DNA of 64,000 nucleotides from Cryptomeria japonica (Eukaryota; Streptophyta; Pinopsida; Cupressales; Cupressaceae), in contig NC_081408.1 in assembly GCF_030272615.1 (NCBI RefSeq), forward strand, positions 408,762,889-408,826,888. The letters are read 5' to 3'. Position numbers and translations under genes: made by a program. Positions within the stretch are counted from its first letter, which is position 1. Every line of letters starts with the position of its first letter. Shown here piece by piece: positions 10,215-21,454 of this stretch. The notes beneath the pieces are model-generated. The model saw nothing but the letters and a program-made list of their open reading frames with translations, was not told the DNA's origin and did no database searches.

Positions 10215-11877
10215 TGTTGGCATTATAACAGACAAGAAGATGGTTGGCATTCCAATTACAATGATAGATTGTTGGCATTATAACAGACAAGAAGATGGTT
10301 GGCATTCCAATTACAATGAGAGATTGTTGGCATTTCAATAAGGATATTGAGAAGGTTGTTGATGACTATAGATATAACTGATTAAGGATGATTACTGTCT
10401 TAATATTATTATTTTGTCATTGATGTCAAGAAATTGATTTTGTAATTCAGTATGATGTTGCCATATCTTAAGAAGTATGATTTAATGAGTATAAAGATGT
10501 CGGTAAAAGACACAGAAAGAATATGATGAATAAGGGGATAAGTTATTCAATGGGCAACTATTACCGAGTTAGACAATGATGAGATCATGATGTTTAGATT
10601 GTTTTGATATCCTACATATGCTATTGTTTGAAAGGTTAATACTATACTATGTTACCGAGCAAAGAACCTAGTCGGTAAACCCTAAGGAACCCAGTCGGTA
10701 AACCCTAAGGTTATCACTATCGGTTAATGAAGGCAGAATGTCTACCGAGTGAAGTTTAGTATTTATCGAGTTACAACCGAGCTATAACAGAATGCATTAA
10801 ATGTTTACATGTGATATTTAATGAAGGAAGCTGATGAGCTAGAGCGAATTAAATGATTGGTAAGACGTGTATGAAGATTGTTAAAGAATCTATGGTAAAG
10901 AAAGATCGACAGGAAGATATACAACTCAGATTAAACCGCAATACCCTAACACAAGTTCCAAGGTGAAAATGCAAGTTCCAAGGCAGGGTAAAATGTTTTC
11001 AGATCGAAGAATACATTGAACCTGGACAAGATTGAAGATCTAATGGCTATGATTGATCATTGGAAATGTGATCAAGGAGATTAAGCCGTTAAGAAGATTG
11101 TTTATAAATAGGAAACTGTTGATAAACAATGTATGCGGGCAAGTGTATGCACAGGGATGCTACATAGTGATTACCAAGCACAGAAGCTTGAAGACCTGTT
11201 AGAATAATAGTATAGATGCCCAACAGATAGACAAGATTAGTTCTATGTCTAAATTGTATTGAACAAATAGGAATCTGCTTTAGCATTTTTAGATGTGAAG
11301 TTGCAAACATATTTTTATTACTGTTATTTTGAGAAGTAGCAGAAAATCTCTTAACCGAGTGGACTTAACAGTCTTATATGTAAATCCTCTAGCAAGGTGA
11401 CATTCTTATTGAGTGTTTGAAATCCTTAACAGTCTTATATGTAAATCCTCTAGCAAGGTGACATTCTTATTGAGTGTTTGAAATCCTTTAACAAGGTCAC
11501 TTCTAACAAAGTGAAGATCCTAACAGATCTGAGGGAAATCCCTTAACCGGGTCACATCTAGCAATGTGTTTGTAATCTTTAACAGGATTTGCTTTTAACT
11601 GAGCATACTCTAGAAGAGTATATTTCTTAGTGGGTCCGAAATCCCAAAGTGGTTTTTCCCTATTTGGGTTTCCATGTTAAATCTGGTGTTATGAGGTTTA
11701 TATTGTTCATATGCTTTGAGTTTGCATGTTTGACAATTTTGGTTATATGACTGATATATATGTTATCGAGGTTGAATCTGATGTTTTTATTGATGATTAA
11801 GTTTGTATGATTCACCCCCCACCCTCTCATCTTGTTGGTTGTTGGATCTGTACTTACATTAAGTATCAGAACTATCA
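10215..11877 (+). repeat. copia-1 5' LTR
   Basis: 1,663 bp, from TGTTGGCATT to AACTATCA. It starts with a 55-bp tandem duplication of its own terminus (second copy from 10270). A TATA-like TTTATAAATAGG is at 11101-11112. A 61-bp direct repeat (from about 11368 and 11429) and neighbouring 'ctagcaaggtgac' units lie in the stretch 11345-11690, which is absent from the 3' LTR. Confidence 0.93.
11101..11112 (+). promoter_or_regulatory. TATA-like box of the copia-1 5' LTR
   Basis: TTTATAAATAGG, kept in the 3' LTR at 17381-17392. It lies about 775 bases before the LTR end and is the best candidate for the element's transcription start region. Confidence 0.6.
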
Positions 11878-11879
11878 AT

Positions 11880-11891
11880 TGGTATCAGAGC
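11880..11891 (+). other. copia-1 primer-binding site
   Basis: TGGTATCAGAGC, two bases after the LTR end. It matches the complement of the initiator tRNA-Met 3' end that most plant Ty1/copia elements use to prime minus-strand cDNA synthesis. Confidence 0.93.
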
Positions 11892-11941
11892 TTTGGACTC
11901 CGAAAGAAAAGTTTAAAGGCACTTGAGTTAAAGATCCAAAG

Positions 11942-13053
11942 ATGTATAAGAGGGATGCACCGAAGCTGAACAAGTCAAGTTTCTCTACATGACAGAAAAG
12001 GATGAAGCTGCATTTATTTGGAATTGGAGAATATGCTGTATACTATCTGGAGAATGATTTTATCACATCGAGCACCTATCCATTGACAATGGAAGAGATA
12101 AAGACAAAGCAAGAACATATTCAAGCAATGATTGAAATAACATTTGCATTGACCGACTCGGAGTTTAATGATCTAGAAGGCTGCAATGATACAAAGGCAA
12201 TGTGGACTAAGCTCATATTTGTATATGGAGGAGATGAACATGTTCAAAGAGCAAAAGTGGATAGTCTAAGAGGACAACTTGAATCTATGAGGATGAATGA
12301 AGGTGAGAACATAACCCAGTACAATACAAGACTAAAGGAGATTGTAAATCAAATCAAAGGAGTAGGAGGAACTATTGAAGAAAAGGATGTAACAAGTAAG
12401 TTGTTAAGAACCCTTCTACCTGCCTATGCAATCCAAGTCTCTGCAATCAATGAATTGAGGTCTGTACCCAATATGCCAGTTTCTTTAGATGCTACTACTG
12501 GTAAGCTACATGCATTTGAGTTAAGTAACTTTGATAACAATGGGTCATTGGTAAATAAAATTGAATCTGCATTAAGTTCTTTTCATATTGATGAAACTGA
12601 TGATTACAATGATAGAAAGCATAATTACTCTGAAGGGAATCACAGTGGAGCAAGTGAAAGATTTCGCAAAAACATGGAGGAGGTACACAAACTGTATGAG
12701 GAAATTAGAAAGCAAGAAGAGTTTGAAGCACTATTAGCCAGAAGGCTACCGAGAGGAAAAGGTAAGTATAAAGGAAAGCTACCTTTAAAATGTTTCAATT
12801 GTGATAAGATTGGACATATGGCTTCTAACTGTCCTAACAAAGAATCTAGTGAAAAGAGAGATTACCGAGATGACAAATAGAAGGATAATCATTACAGAGG
12901 ATACCGAGACTTCAGGAGAAGAGATAAAAAGACACGCCTAATAGCTGATGAGGAATCTAATGATGATAAATCAGATGAAACTGATACAGAGGAAGTTGTT
13001 TATGTGGCTATCAAAGATGGATCAGATGAAGAAAGGTATGAAGAAAAGCTTTA
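11942..13053 (+). pseudogene. copia-1 gag (capsid and nucleocapsid), inactive
   Basis: I place the start at the ATG at 11942 because the frame then gives MYKRDAPKLNKSSFST, a TGA at 11990-11992 where Trp is expected, and the usual copia gag N terminus (QKRMKLHLFGIG). The capsid region contains ALTDSEFNDLEGCNDTKAMWTKL and the MNEGENITQYNTRLKEIVNQI block. A CCHC zinc knuckle (CFNCDKIGHMASNC) lies near 12790-12833. A TAG at 12878-12880 is followed by more in-frame coding sequence to 13053, where a one-base frameshift leads into the protease. Gag forms the virus-like particle that packages element RNA. Confidence 0.9.
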
Positions 13054-14631
13054 ATATCTCATATAAATACTAATGATTCTTGGATCATAGATAGTGGCTG
13101 CTCACATCACATGACAAGTGATAAACACAAGTTTATTGAATTAGATGATTATGATGGAGGCTATGTAAGATTTGGTAATGATGCACCATGTCCGGTAAGA
13201 GGTAAAGGATCCATAACACTTCTTGATAATGCTAAATGTAATGATGTTTATTGGGTTGAAGGTTTGAAATAAAATTTGTTGAGTGTAGCACAGCTAAACA
13301 ACACAGGTTACCGAATAGAGTTTGAAAAAGGAATTGTCAAAGTTCATGACAAGCATGGAAAGTTAGCCGCTACCGGGACACAAACAAGAGGTAATACATT
13401 TCATCTTGACTCAACTCGGAATAAATGTCTATATGCAAGGATAGATGATATCTGGCTATGGCATAAAAGGTTTTGTCATGTTAATTTTGATAATCTCATA
13501 AAAATAAGTAAGAAGCACCGAATAAGAGGTCTATCGAGTCTTGAAAAACCTGAGAATGTTATGTGCCGAGGATGCCAGATGGGTAAGATGACAAGATCAA
13601 GCTTTACAAGTAAGTCCTACACTTCTAAGGGAATTTTAGATCTCGTGCATACTGATCTTTGTGGTCCTATGAAAGTTCAGAGTTATTATGGTGATAAATA
13701 TTTCATATTATTTGTGGATGATTACTCAAGGATGATGTCAGTAATGTTTTTAAAAGAAAAATAAGAAGCTTTTCAAATGTTTAAATGGTACAAGGCTAGA
13801 GTTGAAAATAAAATAGGAAAACAATTGAAATGTCTCAGATCAGATAGAGGAGGAGAGTTTACATCTGATGAGTTCAACTTATTTTGCAATGATCATGGTA
13901 TAAAAAGACAAGTCTCTGCACCGAGAACTCCACAACAGAATGAGATAGCTGAGAGAAGGAACAAATCTATTGTGGATTGTGCCATAACCTTGATGATTGA
14001 AAAGAAAGTTCCACAAACATTTTGGAGAGAAGCAATAAGCACAGCTGTGTACACCTTGAACCGAGTTTAATTGAAGAAAGGTACTTTGAAGACACCTTAT
14101 GAAATCTAGTATGACAAGAAACCTAATGTAAGTTATTTTAAAATCTTTGGGAGTAGATGCTATGTTCATAAAGATAATAGAAATAGCAAGTTTGATCAGA
14201 AAAGTGAAGAAGGAATGTTTCTAGGTTATTCTTCTAGAAGCAAAGCATTTAAATGTCTGATCAAATCATCTAACAAAATAGTAGAAAGTGCAAATGTGAA
14301 AATTGATGAATTTGCAAAAAGAAATGATGAAGGAAACTCCAAAGAACTAGAAGATTATGAAGGATTTGTCTATGTGCAACCGAGAAGTCCTATCGAGATA
14401 ACTGTTGAAGAAAATGAAGGAAATATCCAGTTACTGAGTGATGAAAAAGATCATACAGAGCCTACCGAGCCTGTATTAGCCAAGTATGTCAGAAGACATC
14501 ATGCACCAAGTCAGATTATAGGAGATAAGGATGATCCAGTGATGACAAGAAACAAACTGAGACAGAACACATGTTTGATATCTGAATTTGAACTGAGAAA
14601 AGTGAAAGAGGTATTTAACAGTGAAGAATAG
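13054..14631 (+). pseudogene. copia-1 protease and integrase, inactive
   Basis: Protease: the aspartic motif region is IIDSGCSHHMTSD near 13090, with the DSG triad. Integrase: a GAG pre-integrase and zinc region (WLWHKRFCHVNFDNL, then CRGCQMGK), then the core with D in LVHTDLCGPM, D in RSDRGGEF and E in QQNEIAERRN. All parts share one frame, interrupted by TAA at 13270, 13762 and 14068, TAG at 14107 and TAG at 14629. Each stop sits where Gln or Trp would fit by a single C-to-T or G-to-A change. The segment after the core (YVRRHHAPSQII) leads to RT. It would cleave the polyprotein and integrate cDNA in an intact copy. Confidence 0.9.
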
Positions 14632-14640
14632 ATAAATGCT

Positions 14641-16125
14641 ATGACAGAAGAGATTGATCAAATCAAGAAGAATGACACATGGACACTGGTCCCAAGACCG
14701 AAGGATAAAAATGTAATCGGTACAAAGTGGATCTTCAAAAACAAGCTAAATGAAAAGGGTGAGGTCATTCGGAATAAAACAAGACTAGTTTGCAAAGGTT
14801 ATGCCCAAGAAGAAGGAATTGATTATAGTGAGACTTTTGCACCTGTGGCAAGACTTGAAGGAGTAAGAACATTGTTAGCATATGCTGCTTACAAGAATTT
14901 CAAGGTATATCAAATGGATGTCAAATCTGCATTTCTGAATGGTATATTAGAAGAAGAAGTTTTCATTGAACAACCTGAAGGATTTGTTGAAGGAGAAAAT
15001 AATGATCAGGTATGTAAATTGAACAAAGCTTTATATGGTCTGAAACAAGCACCAAGAGCATGGTATAAGAGATTGCACTCTTGTTTAATTAAGATTGGTT
15101 TTATAAGAACAAGTGAGAACAACAATATGTACATGAAGAATGATGAAAATGGAATACTGATCTCAACCATAATTGTTGATGATATTATCTTTAGTGGAAA
15201 TGACTCTCTATGCAAGAACTTTGGAAATAAAATGAGTAAAGAATTTGAGATGTCATTAATTGGTGAGATATAATATTTTATAGGTCTGCAGATACTGCAA
15301 ATGAAAGATGAGATTTTCATTACCCAATCCAAGTACATAAAGGAAATCTTGAAGAAATTTGGAATGGAGGATTCAAAACCAGTAAGTACTCCTATGACTA
15401 CCAACTGTAAACTATCAAAGAATGATGAATATGCATCTGTTGATGAGACACTTTACCGATCTATGATTGGAAAGTTGCAATATGTTGTTCACAGCAGGCC
15501 AGATATAGCACATGCAATAGGTATTGTTGCATGATTTTCTGTAGATCCTAAGGAAACACACATGACGACAATCAAAAGAATTTTTAGATACTTAAAAGGC
15601 ACTGAAGATTATGGCTTAGTATATCAGAAAGGAAATAAGTTTGATTTAAAAGTTTATACTGATGCTGATTGGGCAGGCAACATTGATGACAGGAAAAGCA
15701 CAAGTGGAGGAGCTTTCTTTTTAGGAGAAAGACTAGTGAGTTGGCTTAGCAAGAAACAAGGATGTGTTTCTCAGTCAACAACAGAAGTTGAATATGTTGC
15801 TGCAGCACTGAATTGCACCAATATAGCATGGATCAAACAATTGTTGGAAGGTATAAATGAGCAAGTTACCGAGCCAATAACTATATTTTATGATAACACT
15901 AGTGCCATTAACATTTCAAAGAATCCTGTTATGCACTCTAAGACAAAGCACATCTCTATCAAATATCATTATCTTAGAGAAGAAGTTCAAGAGAAGAAAA
16001 TGGTGTTGGAATATGTTAGTGCAAAGGAGAAAATAGCAGATATCTTCACCAAGCCACTGCTAAAGGACACTTTTGAATATCTCAGAAGTCAGTTAGGGGT
16101 CCTACCCCTATCTTCCATTCACTGA
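14641..16125 (+). pseudogene. copia-1 reverse transcriptase and RNase H, inactive
   Basis: RT motifs in order: [60 protein letters not shown] and the catalytic VDDIIF. The residues before VDD read IIVDD where copia normally has YVDD. RNase H follows with YTDADWAG, the STSGGAFFLG block, TTEVEYVAAA and the end motif ADIFTKPL. Stops are TAA at 15271-15273 and TGA at 15532-15534. The frame ends at a normal stop after PLSSIH. The gene order integrase-RT-RNase H defines the Ty1/copia superfamily. Confidence 0.93.
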
Positions 16126-16577
16126 CCGAGTTCGGTGAAAGCATCAATTTGATGACTCTACAGAATATCTTTTTAGGAGTTGATGCTGATTTACACACTT
16201 TAGGAGGTTTTCTAAAGGTGTGCAGGAAATAATACAGAAAACAATAAATAGGGAACATGAATTGAAGACAAATGCTCTGACCGCGACTCAATTGATACAC
16301 AATAGCAGGAAATAACTTCTTACAGAAACAAATTATGTTTTAGTTCTTTTCTTTTTGGCATTGTTTTTAAAGGGGGGGAATACCTATGCAAGGGGAGAAT
16401 ACCTATGAAAGGGGGAGAATACATAAGAAGAGAAGACTATAGATTGGAAAGAAGACTGAGAAAATAGGAGAAGTCTAATGTATGGGGAAGAGCATTTCAA
16501 CATTTCAGAATCACAGCAATCCGAATTTATTAAGGTCAAATCAATTGGTTTTTGCCATCAATGCCAAAGGGGGAGAT
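16126..16577 (+). other. copia-1 3' noncoding region with purine tract
   Basis: About 450 bases without coding potential. Three G-rich units ('aaaggggggg', 'aaggggagaa', 'aaagggggag') occur at 16369-16415, and the final tract AAAGGGGGAGAT ends just before the 3' LTR. The last is the expected plus-strand primer; the earlier ones look like duplicated copies of it. Confidence 0.8.
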
Positions 16578-17822
16578 TGTTGGCATTATAACAGACAAGA
16601 AGATGGTTGGCATTCCAATTACAATGAGAGATTGTTGGCATTTCAATAAGGATATTGAGAAGGTTGTTGATGACTATGGATATAACTGATTAAGGATGAT
16701 TACTGTCTTAATATTATTATTTTGTCATTGATGTCAAGAAATTGATTTTGTAATTCAGTATGATGTTGCCATATTTTAAGAAGTATGATTTAATGAGTAT
16801 AAAGATGTCGGTAAAAGACACAGAAAGAACATGATGAATAAGGGGATAAGTTATTCAATGGGGAACTATTACCGAGTTAGACAATGATGAGATCATGATG
16901 TTTAGATTGTTTTGATATCCTACATATGCTATTGTTTGAAAGGTTAATACTATACTATGTTACTGAGCAAAGAACCTAGTCGGTAAACCCTAAGGAACCT
17001 AGTCGGTAAACCCTAAGGTTATCGCTATCGGTTAATGAAGGAAAAATGTCTACCGAGTGAAGTTTAGTATTTACCGAGTTACAACCGAGCTATAATAGAA
17101 TGCATTACATGTTTACATGTGATATTTAATGAAGGAAGCTGATGAGCTGGAGTGAATTAAATGATTGGTAAGACGTGTATGAAGATTGTTAAAGAATCTA
17201 TGGTAAAGAAAGATCGGCAGGAAGATCTACAACTTAGATTAAACCGCAATACCCTAACACAAGTTCCAAGGTGAAAATGCAAGTTCTAAGGCGGGGTAAA
17301 ACATTTTCAGATTGAAGATCTAATGGCTATGATTGATCATGGGAAATGTGATCAAGGAGATTAAGTGGTTAAGAAGATTGTTTATAAATAGGAAATTGTT
17401 GATAAACAATGTATGTGGGCAAGTGTATGCACAGGGATGCTACATAGTGATTACCGAGCACAGAAGCTTGAAGACCTGTTAGAATAACAATATAGATGCC
17501 CAACAGATAGACAAGATTAGTTCTATATCTAAATTGTATTGAACAAATAGGAATCTACTTTAGCATTTTTAGATGTGAAGTTGCAGACATATTTGTATTA
17601 CTGTTATTTTGAGAAGTAGCAGAAAATCCGGTGTTATGAGGTTTATATTGTTCATATGCTTTGAGTTTGCATGTTTGACAGTTTTGGTTATATGACTGAT
17701 ATATATGTTACCGAGGTTGAATTTGATGTTTTTATTGATGATTAAGTTTGTATGATTCACCTCCCACCCTCTCATCTTGTTGGCTTTTGGATCTGTACTT
17801 ACATTAAGTATCAAAACTATCA
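16578..17822 (+). repeat. copia-1 3' LTR
   Basis: 1,245 bp, TGTTGGCATT to AACTATCA. Compared with the 5' LTR it lacks the 55-bp terminal duplication, about 25 bases near 17310, and about 345 bases between 'cagaaaatc' (17628) and 'ggtgttatgagg'. The last deletion has a short AAATC repeat at its ends in the 5' LTR. The remaining sequence is nearly identical between the two LTRs. Confidence 0.93.
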
Positions 17823-17827
17823 CCACT

Positions 17828-18185
17828 TTACTATTTGCACGCACTAGGTTGAGGCCGAGCTTCCGACATATAGAGTAGGGCATTACATTTCTGGAAGCAC
17901 CTGTATCTACTAAACAGTTGTGCAGATTATTTCCACATATCCCCAAACTAAGTAAAAATGGTGGGTTTTCAATTGCATCGCTACTGACATTGGCATTGAA
18001 TTCATTCAGGTCAGCCATATTAACCTCGTTTCTCTACGACTCTAACAGTTCCAACTTCCTAAGGAGAGCCTTCTTTTGTTCAGGGCAATATCTCAGTACT
18101 TCCATTAGGGACATAGTGGTGTTAGTCCTTTCCATCTCCTTGGTAACATCAAATGATCCTTTCAAAACATATTCTTTCCCTTGAG
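17828..18185 (-). pseudogene. gypsy-1 protease N-terminal part
   Basis: The sense strand reads MSLMEVLRYCPEQKKALL, a stop, then NPPFLLSLGICG and the active-site block CLVDTGASRNVMP near 17866-17910, ending in LVRANSKVV where copia-1 is inserted. DTGAS is the catalytic Asp motif of retroviral-type proteases. The remaining strand order continues at 10209 on the other side of copia-1. Confidence 0.83.
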
Positions 18186-18189
18186 TTTG

Positions 18190-20219
18190 TCTAGGGCGTT
18201 CTCCTTGAAAATCCTAAGGAGGGTGAGGACTGTGGCTTGTGTTCGCATCGGGAGGTACAAATATACCCTTTGGGGGAGGTGGCTCTATTAATGGAGCCTT
18301 TCCTTGAATCCTAAGATTGTAATTATTTTTGGTTTGAAAGGCTTGAGCATCATAGACACACGGTTCACCTTCAGCTTCAACTTGAAACTCCTTGCATAGG
18401 AACGTGTCAACCAAAATTGTGGTATTAACTTTCTCTGATTCATCATTAGAGAAATCCTTTGGTTGAGAATCAACTTGAGTGATCCTTATGATCTTTTCAA
18501 ACTGGGCACAATTAACCTTGGAATGTGCTGTTGTATCATGCAACCTACACCAATTAGTCAGTAAATTCATATCAGCAAGGTTAACACTTTGAGTGTTATT
18601 TGGGTTATCTCGTGTGTCAGGATGATCATGGTTCACCCCACTGTTTTTTGGACCTCTGTTCCATTGCCTATTGTAAGGTTTGTTGTTATACCTTTGGTTT
18701 TGGTTCTGGTTGTTGTAGTTTCGTTGATTATTGTATGGTTTGGATTGGTTATACCCTCCTAGGAGATTCATCTTCAACTGACTCAAATCTGAAGTAACTT
18801 GTGAGATCATTTTCTTTAATGCTTCTACTTCAGTGGATATATGAAATCCTTGACTCTCAAGCGTCATAATTTGATGTTGGCTTGATGTGTGAGTATTACC
18901 AAATTGTTGATTCACCGCTTGCACTTGACCAACATATTGTATTTGAGTGGGAGTAGCATTGGTATTATTCTGCCAAGTCAAAGATTGGGCAGAAAATTGT
19001 TGCCTATCCTGAGGTTGGGAAGCATAGATTAGCACCGGGTTCATTGTTGGGGCTCCTACAGGTAAAGGTGAGGGTACCCTAGGGAGTTGGTTATAGTTCC
19101 CTTGATTCACTCCTATGGGTAAATTGTATCCAATCCCCCCTGGTGTTTGGTTCAACTCATAATTCATGCTGATCGCCAATGCATAGACCTTTGCCAAGGT
19201 GTCCCTTTAATCTTGAGGAACACTCTTTTTGATAAACATAGCGGTCCATGGGTCAATAGCTCTTAGATACGAGTCAATCACTATGTTGGGTGCTACTTGG
19301 TAAGGAGCTTGTAACCTCTTGAATACCCTTTGAAAGATAGTATTAAAAGTTGTTAAAGTTCATCCGATAACTTCTTAAGAGAGGCGAATTGATGGTACAG
19401 TGTTCCGGGGTCTACATACACTCGGAATTGATCAATGAAAAATTTCTCCAAAACATCCCAGCCAGTGATAGAATTTTCCGGTATGATTAAATACCAATTA
19501 TATTCATTCTCCCCAATTGAATATGGGAAGAGTCTACATACTACATCTTGGTGTTCAATGTTGTTACGAACAACTGCATCTTTAAATGCTTCAATATGCT
19601 CATCAGTCGTCCTGCCCCCCAAATAATAGAATTTGCTGCCAAATTTATCTGGGTTTCTGGGTAGGTCATGTCTACCCCTTGGTATAGTTCCTAGTGGTGT
19701 GTGGTCTTGGTTAAAGTAGGCCATTGAAGGTGGTGACGATGGATGTTGAGTCACAAAAGGTGCAACGATAGGTTGAGGACTAGGGATCAGTTGATCTTCT
19801 ACGTTGAGTATGGAAGACTGCACTGGTGAGGCTGTTAAGGGTTGTCTCTTAGCTTTATTTCTCTTTTTCCTAGTGGCAGGCCCTAACTCTACCAAGTCAG
19901 ATGGTGAAGAACTGCTCCTAAGGACTCTGTGGAATCTCTTGGGAGAGAAAGATGATATACGATCCAACTTAATACCTCAATTTTTTGGTTATGGAGGTGG
20001 TTGTGGGTTTTCTTGTGGAAGAAGTTGCCTCTGTGCCTCCACTTCTATACGTATAGCCTTTTGTCTTTAGTTGTCAAGAACTTGTCGTGCTCGCAACCAA
20101 TCACTATAATTCCTTGTACTGTCCCAAGCAAGATCGTATAGCTGGGTAACAATGTCATCTTGGTTATAGTTGAGGTTGGGTTGGGTGAATTGTAAAAGTC
20201 CATCTCCTGGAAGCACCAT
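18190..20219 (-). pseudogene. gypsy-1 gag, broken
   Basis: I place the start at the ATG 20219-20217, which gives MVLPGDGLLQFTQPNLNYN and then QLYDLAWDSTRNYSDWL in one frame. A stop follows after VLDN, then the frame continues through proline-rich sequence to the capsid core: DKFGSKFYYLGGRTTDEHI, RLFPYSIGENEYNWYL and WDVLEKFFIDQFR. A frameshift near 19350 separates this from a Q/N-rich C-terminal half (19197-18214) with many NYNNQ-type repeats and a Cys/His cluster (WCRLHDTTAHSKVNC) that may act as the nucleic-acid-binding knuckle. Gag would form the particle core. Confidence 0.8.
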
Positions 20220-20419
20220 ATGTGGTTAATCAATAAAGGGGACTAGTATGTGGCCCTTTGCCTAGTGCCAGTTTCTGTTGATGATTGTTTTGACATACTC
20301 ACCAACAGTCAGGTAGACAATGTGAACACTCACCACCTCTCCTGAAAAACAATAAGTTCTGGGGAACTAATCACTTCAAGGTCTCTATAGTCAGGTCTCG
20401 ACGGTGATGGGAAGCCCAA
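20220..20419 (-). other. gypsy-1 leader with candidate primer-binding site
   Basis: Directly after the LTR end (CAAACA at 20425-20420 in sense) comes TTGGGCTTCCCATCACC, the position expected for a primer-binding site and beginning with TGG after one base. I cannot name the tRNA. The rest of the leader shows no coding potential. Confidence 0.5.
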
Positions 20420-21030
20420 TGTTTGATGTGATTGTACCTATTAAGGGGCCTGCTGGTTAAAACTAAATCCCACTAATCGTTAATAACATAACTTCCTTTT
20501 TTTTTGTACTTTATGGTTTTAAGATTCTTTTGGAAATAAATTGCAAGAGATAAGGAAACAAGAAAATAACAACAAAACTAATTCAATGAAAACTTAACGA
20601 ACTACTTAATCAGTACCTTGCAATCCAAATATCATCAAATATTATCTAAATCAGCATTCAACAACGGACCTCCAGTAAACCTGCAAAGTCAGTAACCTTA
20701 CAGACTCATGGAAAGAATATCACAACAATATTGCCTATCACAGTAATTATCATACACCACTTATGTGCATAGCATGAGTCATAAACCAATAAACAGAAGA
20801 TAAGAACATGTTGCTAATTTTAGACAATAGACATTAATGGATCACAAAGAAAAAAATTGTAGAACATATGCATAGATTCAGGCAATACATAAGATGCTTC
20901 TTGTATTAACTTCAAAGAATATATAACAAAAATAACTCAAGTTCATAACAATCTGCAAAATAATCTAAAATTTCCAAGTGGGCCTCAAATCATCAATTTG
21001 TGGACCCTTACAAATGAATCAAACTCCTCA

Positions 21031-21039
21031 ATTTATATA
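21031..21039 (-). promoter_or_regulatory. Second TATA-like box, downstream of the LTR-A ORF
   Basis: TATATAAAT on the minus strand followed by TGAGGAG, about 610 bases before the LTR end. Its place between the LTR ORF and gag suggests a separate start for the gag-pol transcript. LTR-B and LTR-C have TATA-like boxes in the equivalent place, about 0.9 kb from their ends. Confidence 0.45.
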
Positions 21040-21454
21040 TTTTTCTGCCCTACTTTCTAGAAAATAAATTTAATCTAAATTAAGAACTTAAAAGCTAGGA
21101 GTCGTAGTTAACTTGCAAGTTTCTGCCTCTAGACTCCAGTTAACTGCTACGAAATGGAGGTTAGGTGAGCACTACGAAGAGCATGCTATATGAATTGGAC
21201 TTTTCTAGTCATGCAAATTTTTATTCAAAACTGGAATATGAGTTGGAGCTGCAGTCGAAGTACCAGTGGAGAAGTCATGCAAAATCTCGCCTCAAAAGTC
21301 CTTCTATTTTTAGTAACTATGTGTTTATCTTCTACTTCTTTTTATAGGATTTATAATTATTAATGATGCATGCAACTAACCCATCAGGAGGATCAACAAC
21401 ATCCTTAATTCTGAATTTATACTTTTTCAAAATTTCCTCTGCATTCTCTCTTTT

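Larger units (their letters stand above)
10215..17822 (+). mobile_element. Full-length Ty1/copia retrotransposon 'copia-1'
   Basis: A 7,608-bp element with LTRs at both ends, TG...CA termini, a 5-bp target duplication CCACT (10210-10214 and 17823-17827), a tRNA-Met-type primer-binding site (TGGTATCAGAGC), gag, protease, integrase, RT and RNase H in the copia order, and a purine tract just before the 3' LTR. It is inserted into the gypsy-1 protease. About nine stop codons and one frameshift inactivate it. The lineage within Ty1/copia is not assigned. Confidence 0.95.
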
